From positions 248,001 to 312,000 of the forward strand of contig JAJFLA010000046.1 in the NCBI GenBank assembly GCA_021772935.1: a stretch of DNA of 64,000 nucleotides. The letters run 5' to 3'. The notes under the pieces are model-generated. The model ran no database searches and was not told the DNA's origin. It worked only from the letters and a program-made list of their open reading frames with translations. Source of the stretch: Gammaproteobacteria bacterium. Lineage in GTDB: Bacteria > Pseudomonadota > Gammaproteobacteria > Xanthomonadales > SZUA-36. Below, in pieces: positions 18,234 to 27,610 of this stretch. A program made the position numbers and the translations under genes. The first letter of the stretch is position 1. Each line of letters starts with the position of its first letter.

Positions 18234-19311
18234 ATTCATCAACGATGTGTTGAGCCACAGCCAACTAAGGTATGTTGGATTGATCATAAACTGTTTGCTA
18301 CTGAACGCCTGTGTCAGCGTAACTAAACCATCGAGTCCTTCCATACCATCGATTCCCAGTGCTTCACCGTCGAGTCCATCAAGTTCTCCAGCCAGCCCGC
18401 CTGGTTCACCGTCCAACCCGTCGAGTCCCTCACCATCCAACTCGCCACCTGCGTCTTCTAGCCCACGGCCTTCACCTCCAGCACCCCCCAGCGCTGCTAG
18501 CCCCGGGGCAATGGGTGACTTCCCACAAGGTGAAGCAGAACCGAACACACAAGATGATGACGAAGTACCAGACAACCAGGGGGACCCGGGTGCTGAGAAT
18601 CCGGATGGTAGCGTAGAAGAGTCAAACGGCAGCGAACTTGAGCCGGGTTTTGGAAGTGAGAGTGGCGATAATGACGGTTTGCCGGATCTTAGAGACGAAC
18701 CTTCACTGGAGGATACACTGGAATCTTTTGAGCATTCTACGGATCAAGCAGCTGGAGATGCTGGTGACTCAGGTGAGTCCAACAGCGGCAGCACAGGTAC
18801 AACCGGTGTGCAGAATAGGAGCTTAGAGACCAGACCGGGTGGGACCGCCGAAACTGGAAGCCGCGCTGGTGATGGATACGCTACCGGTGCGCGGACTTCG
18901 GCAGAGCAAACCAAAATCTTAAGTGATGAGTTGGAACGTCAAACCGGTGAATTTGACGCTATGATCCGTGATCAACAGGCAGCCCAGCGACGTGCAACAC
19001 GCCAGCAAACAACCATTCCTGACATGGCGACTGCCAGCGCTCAAAGTGATTCAGGGGACAGCACAGAAATAGATATCGATACCCATGAAACCAGCAGTGG
19101 TGGTGGTTTGGGTGGTCGTTCTGACACCACCGGCGGTGCAGGAATCCCTCAAAATACCGCCAAGTACCCGCCACCATCTGATATTCCTATGGGCAATGAC
19201 GATGACGTTGTTGCACGCCAGTTGCGAGAAGCGGCGATGCGCGAACCGGACCCTGAGCTTCGTCAAAAATTATGGCAGGAATATCGCAAGTACAAGGGCG
19301 TAAGTCATTGA
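18223..19311 (+). CDS. Lipoprotein with long Pro/Ser-rich and acidic linkers
   Basis: 362 residues with a lipoprotein signal ending at the lipobox LLNAC (Cys30), followed by about 60 residues almost entirely Ser and Pro, then an acidic Gly/Glu/Asp-rich stretch. The only folded-looking part is the C-terminal 50 residues (DDDVVARQLREAAMRE...LRQKLWQEYRKYK), which is helical and charged. It is likely a flexible tether from a membrane lipid to a partner in or across the periplasm. The ATG at 18223 lies inside the end of the preceding gene. Function unknown. Confidence 0.7.
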   Translation: MLNKFINDVLSHSQLRYVGLIINCLLLNACVSVTKPSSPSIPSIPSASPSSPSSSPASPPGSPSNPSSPSPSNSPPASSSPRPSPPAPPSAASPGAMGDFPQGEAEPNTQDDDEVPDNQGDPGAENPDGSVEESNGSELEPGFGSESGDNDGLPDLRDEPSLEDTLESFEHSTDQAAGDAGDSGESNSGSTGTTGVQNRSLETRPGGTAETGSRAGDGYATGARTSAEQTKILSDELERQTGEFDAMIRDQQAAQRRATRQQTTIPDMATASAQSDSGDSTEIDIDTHETSSGGGLGGRSDTTGGAGIPQNTAKYPPPSDIPMGNDDDVVARQLREAAMREPDPELRQKLWQEYRKYKGVSH

Positions 19312-20516
19312 TAACACCCTACCGCATACTAGCGTTGATAATGATCTGTGCCACACTATCAGGCTGTGTCAGCCAGACCGTTAACAGCAATTCTGTAAGC
19401 AACATAAAAACCGCAGCCAGCAACATCGAAGAAGACCTGTTGCTTGATGTCGATATAGCCATTTTCGACCCGGGCCTGGAAAACTATGAAGAGGGCCAAC
19501 AGGTATACCCGGAAGTCCGCAACGCGGAAGCCAATTATCTACCTAAGTTGCTCGCAGAAACTTTGCAAAATAGCGCTGCCTGGGGTGCAGTGCGTGTGGT
19601 ATCTGTTGCCAACAAGATCGCTGATCTGGTGATTCAAAGTAAAATTCTTTACTCCGACGGTGAAACCATACGGTTACACGTCTCCGCGACTGACTCGCGG
19701 GGTCAACTATGGCTGAACAAGGAATATCAGGGCCATGCCAGCCGTTATGCCTATACAGAGACCAGCCGGGTTCACCAGGACCCCTTCCTTTCCGTTTACA
19801 ACAATATTGCCAATGACCTTTTTGACATCCAGCAACAACTGTCGCCCGAGAATCGGAAAAACATCCGGCTGATCAGTGAGTTGTTATTTGCCCGTAGTTT
19901 TTCAGCGGATGCTTTCGATGCCTACCTTGCCCAAAATCGTAAAGGCTTGTACCAGATTAAACGTCTACCAGCAGAGGATGATCCTATGCTCGAAAGAGTC
20001 CGTAGTATCCGCGACCGGGATCTGTTGTTCATTGATACCATGCAGGAGTTCTTCATCAGTTTTAACGAAGAAATGCTCGAACCCTACCAGGAATGGCGCA
20101 AACTGAGTTATGAAGAGGCCATCGCGCTACGAGAGCTGAAAACCGAGAGCAGACGTCGTTTGATCGGTGGCGGTCTTGCCGTATTGGCAGGAATTGTCGG
20201 CGCTAGCGGCAATAGCAATGTCGGTCGTGTGGCGAGCAGCGTTGCCATTGTCGGTGGTGGCATGATGCTCAAAAGTGGCATGGAAAAACGCAACGAAGCT
20301 GAAATGCATGCAGAGTCACTGGAGGAATTAGGACAATCTTTAGGCGCGGAGATCACACCACAGGTCATAGAGCTACAAGACCGCACCGTTACTCTAAGTG
20401 GTACCGTGGAAGACCAATACACCCAGTGGCGCGAACTATTGGCTGAAATATATCGTTCGGAAATGGGCGATTTGGAACGACCCGACACAGTTGTCGATAC
20501 AGCCAATCCACGTTAA
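19308..20516 (+). CDS. Periplasmic lipoprotein, unknown function
   Basis: I propose the TTG at 19308 as start: AAGGG lies 9 bases upstream, TTG overlaps the TGA of the previous gene, and it gives a compact lipoprotein signal (MITPYRILALIMICATLSGC, Cys20). An ATG at 19272 would add 12 unlikely residues. About 402 residues. The first domain (about 35-150) looks like proteins that sense or modify envelope stress by a small alpha/beta fold, but I cannot name it. A Gly-rich hydrophobic stretch (GGGLAVLAGIVGASG and following) lies in the last third. The neighbours suggest a structural part of one envelope complex. Confidence 0.65.
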   Translation: MITPYRILALIMICATLSGCVSQTVNSNSVSNIKTAASNIEEDLLLDVDIAIFDPGLENYEEGQQVYPEVRNAEANYLPKLLAETLQNSAAWGAVRVVSVANKIADLVIQSKILYSDGETIRLHVSATDSRGQLWLNKEYQGHASRYAYTETSRVHQDPFLSVYNNIANDLFDIQQQLSPENRKNIRLISELLFARSFSADAFDAYLAQNRKGLYQIKRLPAEDDPMLERVRSIRDRDLLFIDTMQEFFISFNEEMLEPYQEWRKLSYEEAIALRELKTESRRRLIGGGLAVLAGIVGASGNSNVGRVASSVAIVGGGMMLKSGMEKRNEAEMHAESLEELGQSLGAEITPQVIELQDRTVTLSGTVEDQYTQWRELLAEIYRSEMGDLERPDTVVDTANPR

Positions 20517-20546
20517 AGCTAAATACCCTGATTCGCTGATTAATAT

Positions 20547-22076
20547 ATGTCTTCCCACAACGAGCAAATAGAACCCACCGGATTTGATACCCCGGATAAT
20601 TCCATTCCAGGTTCACTATCGGCCAGCTCGGGTAGTCGTACGAATGGAACGCCAGCCTGGGTATTGCCGATGCTGATGGTGCTGCTGGTGGCGGTTATTG
20701 GTGTTGTGTTCTGGCTACCGGGTCGTTTCAACCAGCAACCGATAGTTACATCGTCTAGTGCTGAACCTGTGTCTTCAACTTCTGTGGCAACAACTGACAG
20801 ACGTCAGGTAGCTGAGGTGGAGACCTCGCCGTGGTCAGACGCGCAAATGGCCAAACTACGCAAACAGGCCCAGGATGTCCTGACCGAGTTATTGGAAGCG
20901 CAATCCACATTGGAACAGCTTGAGGTAGTGCAATGGGCCGCAGAGGACTTTGCAGATGCAGGGGCACACGCTGCTGCTGGAGATATTGACTATCGTGAAC
21001 GGCGTTTTGAAGCAGCTCGTGTGAACTATGAAAAAGGCCTTGACGAACTACGAACCTTGCTAGAAATGTTTCCGCAGGTATTGAGAGATAATCTGGCTCG
21101 TGCGCATCAGGCGATAGATGCCGGTCAGAAAGAGACGGCTCAAGCCGCCTTGTTGATTGCAACTGCAATCGAAGCAGACAACGCAGAACTAGCCAGCTTG
21201 AAACAACGTGCGGCAGTAATGGAACAACTGTTGTCCTTATTGGCGCAGGCTGAGGAAGCAACAGCATCCTCTGAGCTCGCACTGGCTGTGCAATTATTGC
21301 AACAAGCCGTTGCACTGGATCCCCAATCCCATGCGGCCCAGTCTGAATTGGAGGTTGTGAGCAAGGCGTATACCAGGCAACGCTTCAATAAGGCGATGAG
21401 TGATGGCTACCTGGCGCTTAATATGACTCAATTTGATCGGGCAAGGTCAGCCTTCAAACAGGCGGCACAATTGGTAACTAATTCGGCAGTGGCAGCAAGC
21501 GCCCTGGATGATGTAAATACGGCCGAGACAACACAACGCCTTTCAGATCTGCAAGCCAAAGGCCAAGGCCATGTATCACAAGAGCAATGGGCAAAAGCAG
21601 TATCTGTTTTCGAACAAGCTTTGCAAATTGATGCCGGTCTGATGTTCGCCCAACAAGGTTTGAAAAGCAGCCAGGTACGTAACCATCTGGGTCAACAACT
21701 TCAGAGTGCGATTGAACAGCCCGAACGTCTGTCTGAAAAGGGCGTAGCAGAAGCCATTGCAAAATTGTTACGCTCGGCGGCCGAAATCAGTCCTCGTGGC
21801 CCTTTATTACAACAACGAATAACACAGTTGGAACTTGTGCTTAGAAGAGCCAACACACCCATTCATGTGAGCTTGCGTTCAGATATGGAAACCGAGGTAA
21901 GCTTACGCAAAGTTACTCACCTGGGTCGATTTCAGGAACATGAGTTGAGTCTGCGACCAGGCACCTACACCGCCGTTGGCAGCCGCGATGGCTACCGTGA
22001 CGTGCGGGTTACTTTTACTATCCAGCACGACACCGAGACAGCCACCGTAACCATCACCTGTACGGAACAGATATAG
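20547..22076 (+). CDS. Single-pass membrane protein with TPR-like repeats and PEGA-like tail
   Basis: 509 residues. A cytoplasmic Pro/Ser-rich N-terminus of about 36 residues is followed by one helix (37-57, WVLPMLMVLLVAVIGVVFWL), placing the rest in the periplasm. Residues about 85-410 are Ala/Gln/Leu-rich helical repeats with TPR character (for example QEQWAKAVSVFEQALQIDAG). The last 80 residues (HVSLRSDMETEVSL...LRPGTYTAVGSRDGYRDVRV) look like a PEGA beta domain. It ends 7 bp before the PEGA/FGE gene. Probably a periplasmic scaffold that binds peptidoglycan or partner proteins; no enzyme motif is visible. Confidence 0.72.
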   Translation: MSSHNEQIEPTGFDTPDNSIPGSLSASSGSRTNGTPAWVLPMLMVLLVAVIGVVFWLPGRFNQQPIVTSSSAEPVSSTSVATTDRRQVAEVETSPWSDAQMAKLRKQAQDVLTELLEAQSTLEQLEVVQWAAEDFADAGAHAAAGDIDYRERRFEAARVNYEKGLDELRTLLEMFPQVLRDNLARAHQAIDAGQKETAQAALLIATAIEADNAELASLKQRAAVMEQLLSLLAQAEEATASSELALAVQLLQQAVALDPQSHAAQSELEVVSKAYTRQRFNKAMSDGYLALNMTQFDRARSAFKQAAQLVTNSAVAASALDDVNTAETTQRLSDLQAKGQGHVSQEQWAKAVSVFEQALQIDAGLMFAQQGLKSSQVRNHLGQQLQSAIEQPERLSEKGVAEAIAKLLRSAAEISPRGPLLQQRITQLELVLRRANTPIHVSLRSDMETEVSLRKVTHLGRFQEHELSLRPGTYTAVGSRDGYRDVRVTFTIQHDTETATVTITCTEQI

Positions 22077-22083
22077 ACCGGCA

Positions 22084-24138
22084 ATGACGGATCAATCCCC
22101 TCTGACGGAACCCATCGAGCCACTGGCCTTCGAGCCACTGGCAGTCGGTAATGACAAGCGACGACGCGGCTTCAATCCATGGCGCTGGCTCCTGTTGGCA
22201 ACTGTTTTGGCCTTTGTTGCCATCATGAGTTTTCTGTTGAGTGCTCGATCAGTTCAAATAACAGTTCAGGCTGAGAGCGATGTTGACATCACACTTGACG
22301 GCGGCTGGTATCTGTCATTTGGTGAGCGCTATCTGTTACATCGCGGCCGTTACCAGGCCTCGGTTACCGCAGCAGGTTATTACCCTATTGATAGCGTCAT
22401 TAATGTCAGCGCTGAAGAGACACAGCTGGTACAACTGACGTTACGCCCGCTACCTGGCAGGCTGGATGTCGCTTCGCAACCCAGTGACGCAAAAGTGCTC
22501 ATTGACGGTGATCTGATTGGGAAAACACCAGTAAAAGCCAAGCCGGTACAGGCTGGACAACATCATTTGCGTATCGACAAAGCACGCTACCTGCCGCTGG
22601 AAAAGGAAATATCGATCCATGGGCGTGATATACAGCAGCAATTGGTGCTTCCACTTGAGCCCGCGTGGGCGGAGATCAGCATCGATAGTCAGCCACAAGG
22701 TGCGATCATACTGGTTGATGGTGAGGTTCAGGGGCGCACACCCGCAGTGGTGGAAATGCTGCAAGGAGAGCGTCAGCTAATATTGCAAAAAGAAACCTAT
22801 TCCGATTCACAACAAACGCTGATCATCGTTGCCAGTGAGAAGCAGGATCTGGGTAGACTGACACTACAAGCGGCCGCCGGTACGGTTCACTTGGTGAGTG
22901 TTCCAGGCCAGGCAAATGTGACCGTAGATGGTGAGTTTCGTGGTCAGACACCACTCAAGCTGACACTTAGCCCAGGACAACAACACACGCTGGCTGTATT
23001 TAAACCGGGTTACCAGCACTACACCAGCGAACTTGAACTAAGCGCTGGTACCCACCACAACCGTCGTGTTGAGCTGTTGCCACACCTGGGGGAGGTGCAC
23101 TTCAATATTGAGCCTCAAACAGCCATATTGATGATCGATGGTCAAGCACAGGGACAGGGCTCACGTCGTCTGGAATTGCCCGCAACTGAGCACAGCGTGG
23201 AAGTAGTATTAGAAGGCTATGCCAGCGTACATCGAAAGGTCACACCCCGTACCGGCCTGCAACAGGTGGTAACGGTCACGCTGGTGACTGAGCGTGAGGC
23301 ACAATTGTCAAAGCTCAAGCCAGAAGTGAACACTTTATTGGGTCAAACCTTGTTATTGTTCACACCGGACGACTTCATCATGGGAGCTTCGCGCCGGGAA
23401 CCTGGTCGCCGCCCCAATGAAGTGTTGCACCCGGTTTCTCTCAGCCGTATGTTTTACCTGCAGACAACCGAAATCACCAATGCAGAATTTCGTATTTTCC
23501 TGGCATCGCACAGTTCCGGTCAAATTGAAGCCAACAGCCTGAACCGTGAGCACCAACCCGTGGTGCAAGTCAGCTGGCAACAGGCAGCACAGTTCTGTAA
23601 CTGGCTTAGTACGAAAGAAGGGCTGACACCCTTTTACAGACAAGCCAAAGGAATCGTGACCGGTTACAACCGCGATGCTATCGGTTATCGCCTGCCGACC
23701 GAAGCTGAATGGGCATGGGCAGCAAGAGTACAAGCAGACCTGCTGTTGAAGTTTCCCTGGGGCGAATCCTTCCCACCGACCGAGGCTGTCGAAAACTATG
23801 CCGACAGAGGTTCGGCCCATGTCACTGGTCGTGTTCTGAATAAGTATCAGGACGGGCATGTGGTGAGTGCCACTGTAGGATCTTATCCAGCCAACAAAAA
23901 AGGCCTCTACGATATGGGTGGCAATGTGGCCGAATGGGTCCACGATGTATATCTCACAGCCTCGAGTGATGCGATCGGTCCGGCAGACCCAACCGGACCA
24001 CAATCCGGTGACAATTACGTCATACGTGGTGCTAGTTGGGCACATAGCAGAATTTCTGAATTACGTCTGTCGTTCCGTGATTACGGGCAAGCCGGTCGTG
24101 ATGACGTAGGCTTTCGTATTGCACGGTATGTGGAGTAA
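22084..24138 (+). CDS. PEGA-repeat membrane protein with C-terminal sulfatase-modifying-factor (FGE) fold
   Basis: 684 residues: short cytoplasmic tail, one helix (34-53), about four PEGA repeats (about 125-410; each has an IDG or VDG turn followed by GKTP, GRTP or GQTP), then an FGE/SUMF1-type domain (about 422-684) with FIMGASRREPGRRPNE, RLPTEAEWAWAAR, GGNVAEWVHD and a GFRIARY ending. The catalytic Cys pair of formylglycine-generating enzymes is absent from the ending region (RGASWAHSRISELRLSFRD), so I expect a binding role rather than sulfatase activation. The whole domain architecture faces the periplasm and follows the TPR/PEGA gene directly. Confidence 0.85.
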   Translation: MTDQSPLTEPIEPLAFEPLAVGNDKRRRGFNPWRWLLLATVLAFVAIMSFLLSARSVQITVQAESDVDITLDGGWYLSFGERYLLHRGRYQASVTAAGYYPIDSVINVSAEETQLVQLTLRPLPGRLDVASQPSDAKVLIDGDLIGKTPVKAKPVQAGQHHLRIDKARYLPLEKEISIHGRDIQQQLVLPLEPAWAEISIDSQPQGAIILVDGEVQGRTPAVVEMLQGERQLILQKETYSDSQQTLIIVASEKQDLGRLTLQAAAGTVHLVSVPGQANVTVDGEFRGQTPLKLTLSPGQQHTLAVFKPGYQHYTSELELSAGTHHNRRVELLPHLGEVHFNIEPQTAILMIDGQAQGQGSRRLELPATEHSVEVVLEGYASVHRKVTPRTGLQQVVTVTLVTEREAQLSKLKPEVNTLLGQTLLLFTPDDFIMGASRREPGRRPNEVLHPVSLSRMFYLQTTEITNAEFRIFLASHSSGQIEANSLNREHQPVVQVSWQQAAQFCNWLSTKEGLTPFYRQAKGIVTGYNRDAIGYRLPTEAEWAWAARVQADLLLKFPWGESFPPTEAVENYADRGSAHVTGRVLNKYQDGHVVSATVGSYPANKKGLYDMGGNVAEWVHDVYLTASSDAIGPADPTGPQSGDNYVIRGASWAHSRISELRLSFRDYGQAGRDDVGFRIARYVE

Positions 24139-24141
24139 AAC

Positions 24142-24441
24142 ATGCACAGCTCATCCAGATTTAAACATCCACTCAGCCTTATCCTGTTGATACTGCTATT
24201 GACTGTAGGTGGCTTGTCACTGGCAGCACAAAAGGCTGAAGATCCGGCTGACAGCGAGCAGACGCCTGCCAGTCAACAGCAATACAATGAGAATACGCCA
24301 ACCATGCCGTCTGTCCCTGATGCCGACAACGACCCCGCTGCGGCTCCCGAAGTCAAAAAAGCAGACAGCGATGTTTTCGATTACCAGCCTTCGGAGAAAA
24401 TCTCCGAAGACCTGTCAGTATCGTTCCCTGTAGATATTTAG
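24142..24441 (+). CDS. Small secreted protein
   Basis: 99 residues: a signal peptide (about 1-30, with LSLILLILLLTVGGLSLAAQ) and an acidic Gln/Ala/Pro-rich mature part without Cys. It starts 3 bp after the PEGA/FGE stop and ends just before the channel-subunit gene. Not recognised. Its place suggests a small accessory of the MotA/TolQ-like protein. Confidence 0.6.
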   Translation: MHSSSRFKHPLSLILLILLLTVGGLSLAAQKAEDPADSEQTPASQQQYNENTPTMPSVPDADNDPAAAPEVKKADSDVFDYQPSEKISEDLSVSFPVDI

Positions 24442-24450
24442 GACATGAAC

Positions 24451-25248
24451 ATGAAACACAATCTGTCTTCCGAATTTATTTTTCAGCTATTTGCACTGCT
24501 GATTACGATCGTTGTTGTGCACGCTGTTTACGTCGGGATCATCCGACCAAGTGCGAATGCACAGTTGCAGCATCAAATGGAACGACAGCTTGCCGGCGAA
24601 GACTTCGTGCCTGAACGCAGCCTGGCCGTAGTGGTTCGTGATTACGAGCAGGAGACCTGTTTTATCTTGTTATTTTGGGCCTTGGCCATTATGGGCTACA
24701 AAGGCCGCCTGTCCCTGCAGGAGAAAGCCATTCATCGTCAGGGCCTGCTGGAGATACCCGACGGAACCAGTGTATTACCACAGGATGCGCGCGAGTACAG
24801 CCGTTCATTGGAGGCATTGCCGCGTACAGAGCAAAACTTTCTATTGCCGAGAACATTGCTTTCAGGTTTGCAACGTTTTGCCACCACGGCAAGTATCCAG
24901 GCGGTGTCCACCACCATCAAGGAACAATGTGAGCTGGAATCGGACCGTCTCGATTCGGAGTTATCGATGGTCCGCTACATCGCGTGGGCAATCCCATCTA
25001 TCGGTTTCATCGGTACTGTACGTGGTATCGGTGATGCCCTGGGTCAAGCTTATAAGGCTGTCGAGGGGGATATCACCGGTGTGACAATCAGCCTTGGTGT
25101 GGCCTTTAATAGCACCTTTGTTGCACTGGTTCTGAGCATCATCATCATGTTTTGTCTGCATCAGTTGCAGTTGTCACAAGAGCGCGTTGTGCTGGATTGC
25201 CAGCGTTATGCTGATCAACGTCTTTTAAGTCACCTGGAGGTCCATTGA
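24451..25248 (+). CDS. MotA/TolQ/ExbB-like proton channel subunit
   Basis: Predicted inner-membrane stator-type channel protein. I choose the ATG at 24451, 7 bases after AGGA; another ATG at 24445 has almost no spacing. About 265 residues. From the upstream ATG, helices lie near 12-33, 70-85, 176-194 and 212-239. The last two match the family core: SIGFIGTVRGIGDALG corresponds to the LGTVxGI motif and GVTISLGVAFNSTFVALVLSI to the second pore helix. A roughly 90-residue cytoplasmic loop with Arg and Glu lies between helices 2 and 3. Its likely partners are the two VWA proteins encoded downstream, which carry ExbD/MotB-like helices. Confidence 0.82.
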   Translation: MKHNLSSEFIFQLFALLITIVVVHAVYVGIIRPSANAQLQHQMERQLAGEDFVPERSLAVVVRDYEQETCFILLFWALAIMGYKGRLSLQEKAIHRQGLLEIPDGTSVLPQDAREYSRSLEALPRTEQNFLLPRTLLSGLQRFATTASIQAVSTTIKEQCELESDRLDSELSMVRYIAWAIPSIGFIGTVRGIGDALGQAYKAVEGDITGVTISLGVAFNSTFVALVLSIIIMFCLHQLQLSQERVVLDCQRYADQRLLSHLEVH

Positions 25249-25250
25249 AC

Positions 25251-26516
25251 ATGAGTGTAGCCTTGCTCGACATCAATGACTGCAACCTGCAGTTGTGGCA
25301 TGGCGAGCAATTGTTGCAAAGCCCTGGGTACGCATTACTGGAGGGCGAACAATACCGTTTTGGCATGCCAGCCTGCAGTGTGGCAAGACTACGCCCCAGG
25401 GATATTAATAGCCGTTACTGGTGGCAACTCAATACCAAAGCCCTGAAAAACTCACTGGGCCCGGCCAGACACACAGCAGATCTCGTGCATGCCCACTTGC
25501 TGGAAATTCACGAACTAGCCGGACAACCAGAAGAACTGATACTTGTAGCCCCCTCCAGTATGCAACGAGAACAACTGTCCCTGTTGCTCGGTATTATTCA
25601 GCAATGTCCGTTCAACGCCGTGGGTCTGATCAACCGGAGCGTTGCCCTGGCGAGCCTATATGGCGGGCCAGGTAAGTTCTATCACCTTGAGATTCAGTTA
25701 CACCAAGCCGTCATTTCCGAGTTGAGCAACGATAATGGCAGGGTCGAACTGCAAAAGGTGTCGCCCTTGCCTGGTTGCGGATGGTTGCAACTTCAAGAGC
25801 ATTTGGTGGGCATCATTGCCCGGGTTTTTATCCGCCAAACCCGCTTCGACCCACGCCGCAAAGCAGAAACCGAGCAGTGCTTGTATGACCAGGTACCTGG
25901 CCTGCTGGGTGCTCTGGAAAACCAGGGGGAATACCAGCTGGAAATAGCGGGTTACCGCGCATCTGTCAGCCGCAGTGATTTGCTGGCCGCGACCGAGTCC
26001 TTGCGACAAAGTATCACCGTTGCCATCGGTACCCCAGATCCAGATGAGCGTATCATTCTGGAGCCACTGGCAGGATCTTTACCCGGCTTTTTTGAACAGT
26101 TTTCAGCAGCGGAGCGAATCGCTGACCAAGCCTTGTTGCAGGCGGTAAAACAGCACCAACCCTTGCTCTTACAACGCGAGCAGACACTAAATTTCGTTAC
26201 TTCGCTACCAAGTTTGACCCCGGTAACGTCACCACCAAGCGTAAGCTTGATCGCAGATAAGCACCCGCACCAGGCAGTGACACCAACCCACATGCTGGAG
26301 TGTGGCCGTGCAACACTGTTGACCGTCGATGGCATGAAGGTGGACTTGAAATGTGAATTGTACTGCCACGATGGTCATTGGCAACTGCGTGGTGACAAGC
26401 TAGAGACTGTGCGTGTCAATGGCCTTGCCTATGAGTCCGGCCAGGTATTGTATAGCGGCGATAAACTATCCACGGCGACAGGTCGTGACATTTCCCTGAT
26501 CGAAGTAGTGGGCTGA
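25251..26516 (+). CDS. Degenerate Hsp70/actin-like protein with FHA-like C-terminus
   Basis: About 421 residues from the ATG at 25251 (GGAGG 10 bases upstream); a TTG at 25245 overlapping the previous stop is an alternative. No signal peptide, so cytoplasmic. The start (VALLDINDCNLQLWHG...SPGYALL) and the middle (FYHLEIQLHQAVISEL...DPRRKAETEQCLYDQVP) fit an Hsp70-like ATPase fold, but the usual acidic and Gly-rich phosphate motifs are eroded, so ATP binding is doubtful. The last 75 residues (CELYCHDGHWQLRG...VRVNG...GQVLYSGDKLS) resemble an FHA beta sandwich. It may be the cytoplasmic regulator of the channel and VWA proteins. Function inferred only from fold impressions. Confidence 0.6.
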   Translation: MSVALLDINDCNLQLWHGEQLLQSPGYALLEGEQYRFGMPACSVARLRPRDINSRYWWQLNTKALKNSLGPARHTADLVHAHLLEIHELAGQPEELILVAPSSMQREQLSLLLGIIQQCPFNAVGLINRSVALASLYGGPGKFYHLEIQLHQAVISELSNDNGRVELQKVSPLPGCGWLQLQEHLVGIIARVFIRQTRFDPRRKAETEQCLYDQVPGLLGALENQGEYQLEIAGYRASVSRSDLLAATESLRQSITVAIGTPDPDERIILEPLAGSLPGFFEQFSAAERIADQALLQAVKQHQPLLLQREQTLNFVTSLPSLTPVTSPPSVSLIADKHPHQAVTPTHMLECGRATLLTVDGMKVDLKCELYCHDGHWQLRGDKLETVRVNGLAYESGQVLYSGDKLSTATGRDISLIEVVG

Positions 26517-26518
26517 TT

Positions 26519-27610
26519 ATGGCCCGGAAAAAGCGTTCATTCACGAATTTCAGTCTGAGCTTTCTGGACATCATGGCCTGTGGTTTCGGTGCCATTATCC
26601 TGGTTTTTTTGTTAATCGATCACTCCATCGAAGTGGTTTCAAATGATATTAACCAACACCTTTTATCCGAGGTAAACCTGCTCAAAGAGGACATTACCCT
26701 GGGCCAGAAAAATCTTGTGCGTTTACGCAACACACTTTCAGAAGTTGATTTGCAAATGGTCGATGCGTACGGCCGCGCCACACGTATCAACGAAGAACTG
26801 GAGAGTTTTGAGGCCCTGATCAAAGCCTTGCAGCGGGACGGACTAACTGATCAGGCTGACATTGAAGCCCTTAAGGCTGAAATTCAATCCCTGCAAGAGG
26901 AACTGACCAAGCTGCAACTAAACGCCGAGCAAGACACAGGTAACAGCGCCCGCAGCTTTATCGGTGAAGGTAATCGCCAATACCTGACTGGTCTCAATCT
27001 CGGTGGTCGATACATTGTAATTCTGCTCGATGTATCTGCCAGTATGTTGGATGATAAACTAATTAATATCATTCGTTTACGTAATATGTCTGAGGATATA
27101 CAACGTCAATCCAGCAAATGGAACCGTACATTGAATAGCGTTAACTGGTTAACCGCTCAGTTGCCGCTTGCCAGCCATTACCAGGTGATCACTTTTAATA
27201 CTCAGGCTGCTCCCGTGCTACCGGCAACACAGGGAAAGTGGCTCGAAGTTGCCGACAAGAATCAGTTGGAAAAAGTATCAACTAAATTACGCAAGCTGAC
27301 GCCGAGCGGTGGCACCAGTCTTGAAAATGCCTTTCGTGCCCTGGGCGAATTGTCACCCAGCCCCGACAATATTTTTCTTATTACTGACGGACTACCTACC
27401 CAGGGTGCCAGTCAGCCTCGGGGTACGACCATCAGCGGCCGTGAGCGGCAAAAGTTATACCGGCAGGCAATCAAACTGTTACCACGCAATGTACCCGTCA
27501 ATATCATCCTTGCCCCGATGGAAGGAGACCCCATGGCTGCCTCCGAATTCTGGCAACTCGCCCAGGTGAGCAAGGGTTCTTTCATGAGCCCCTCAAGAGA
27601 TTGGCCCTGA
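26519..27610 (+). CDS. Membrane-anchored VWA protein 1 with ExbD/MotB-like helix
   Basis: 363 residues. A short basic N-terminus leads into one helix (about 13-33) with Asp17 at its start in SFLDIMACGFGAIIL; an Asp at this spot is the proton carrier in ExbD, TolR and MotB. Residues about 44-136 form a coiled coil. The C-terminal half is a von Willebrand factor A domain with an intact metal site: DVSAS (171-175), the Thr in SGGTSL, and ITDG. It should be periplasmic. It starts 2 bp after the Hsp70-like gene and overlaps the second VWA gene (TGATG). Proposed role: the B-type subunit of a stator, with VWA in place of a peptidoglycan-binding domain. Confidence 0.82.
   Translation: MARKKRSFTNFSLSFLDIMACGFGAIILVFLLIDHSIEVVSNDINQHLLSEVNLLKEDITLGQKNLVRLRNTLSEVDLQMVDAYGRATRINEELESFEALIKALQRDGLTDQADIEALKAEIQSLQEELTKLQLNAEQDTGNSARSFIGEGNRQYLTGLNLGGRYIVILLDVSASMLDDKLINIIRLRNMSEDIQRQSSKWNRTLNSVNWLTAQLPLASHYQVITFNTQAAPVLPATQGKWLEVADKNQLEKVSTKLRKLTPSGGTSLENAFRALGELSPSPDNIFLITDGLPTQGASQPRGTTISGRERQKLYRQAIKLLPRNVPVNIILAPMEGDPMAASEFWQLAQVSKGSFMSPSRDWP

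Noticed and set aside
20547-24138. Type VI secretion or serine/threonine kinase signalling locus
   Set aside because: PEGA, FGE-fold and FHA-like domains also occur in such loci, but no contractile sheath, VgrG, ClpV or canonical kinase gene is present.
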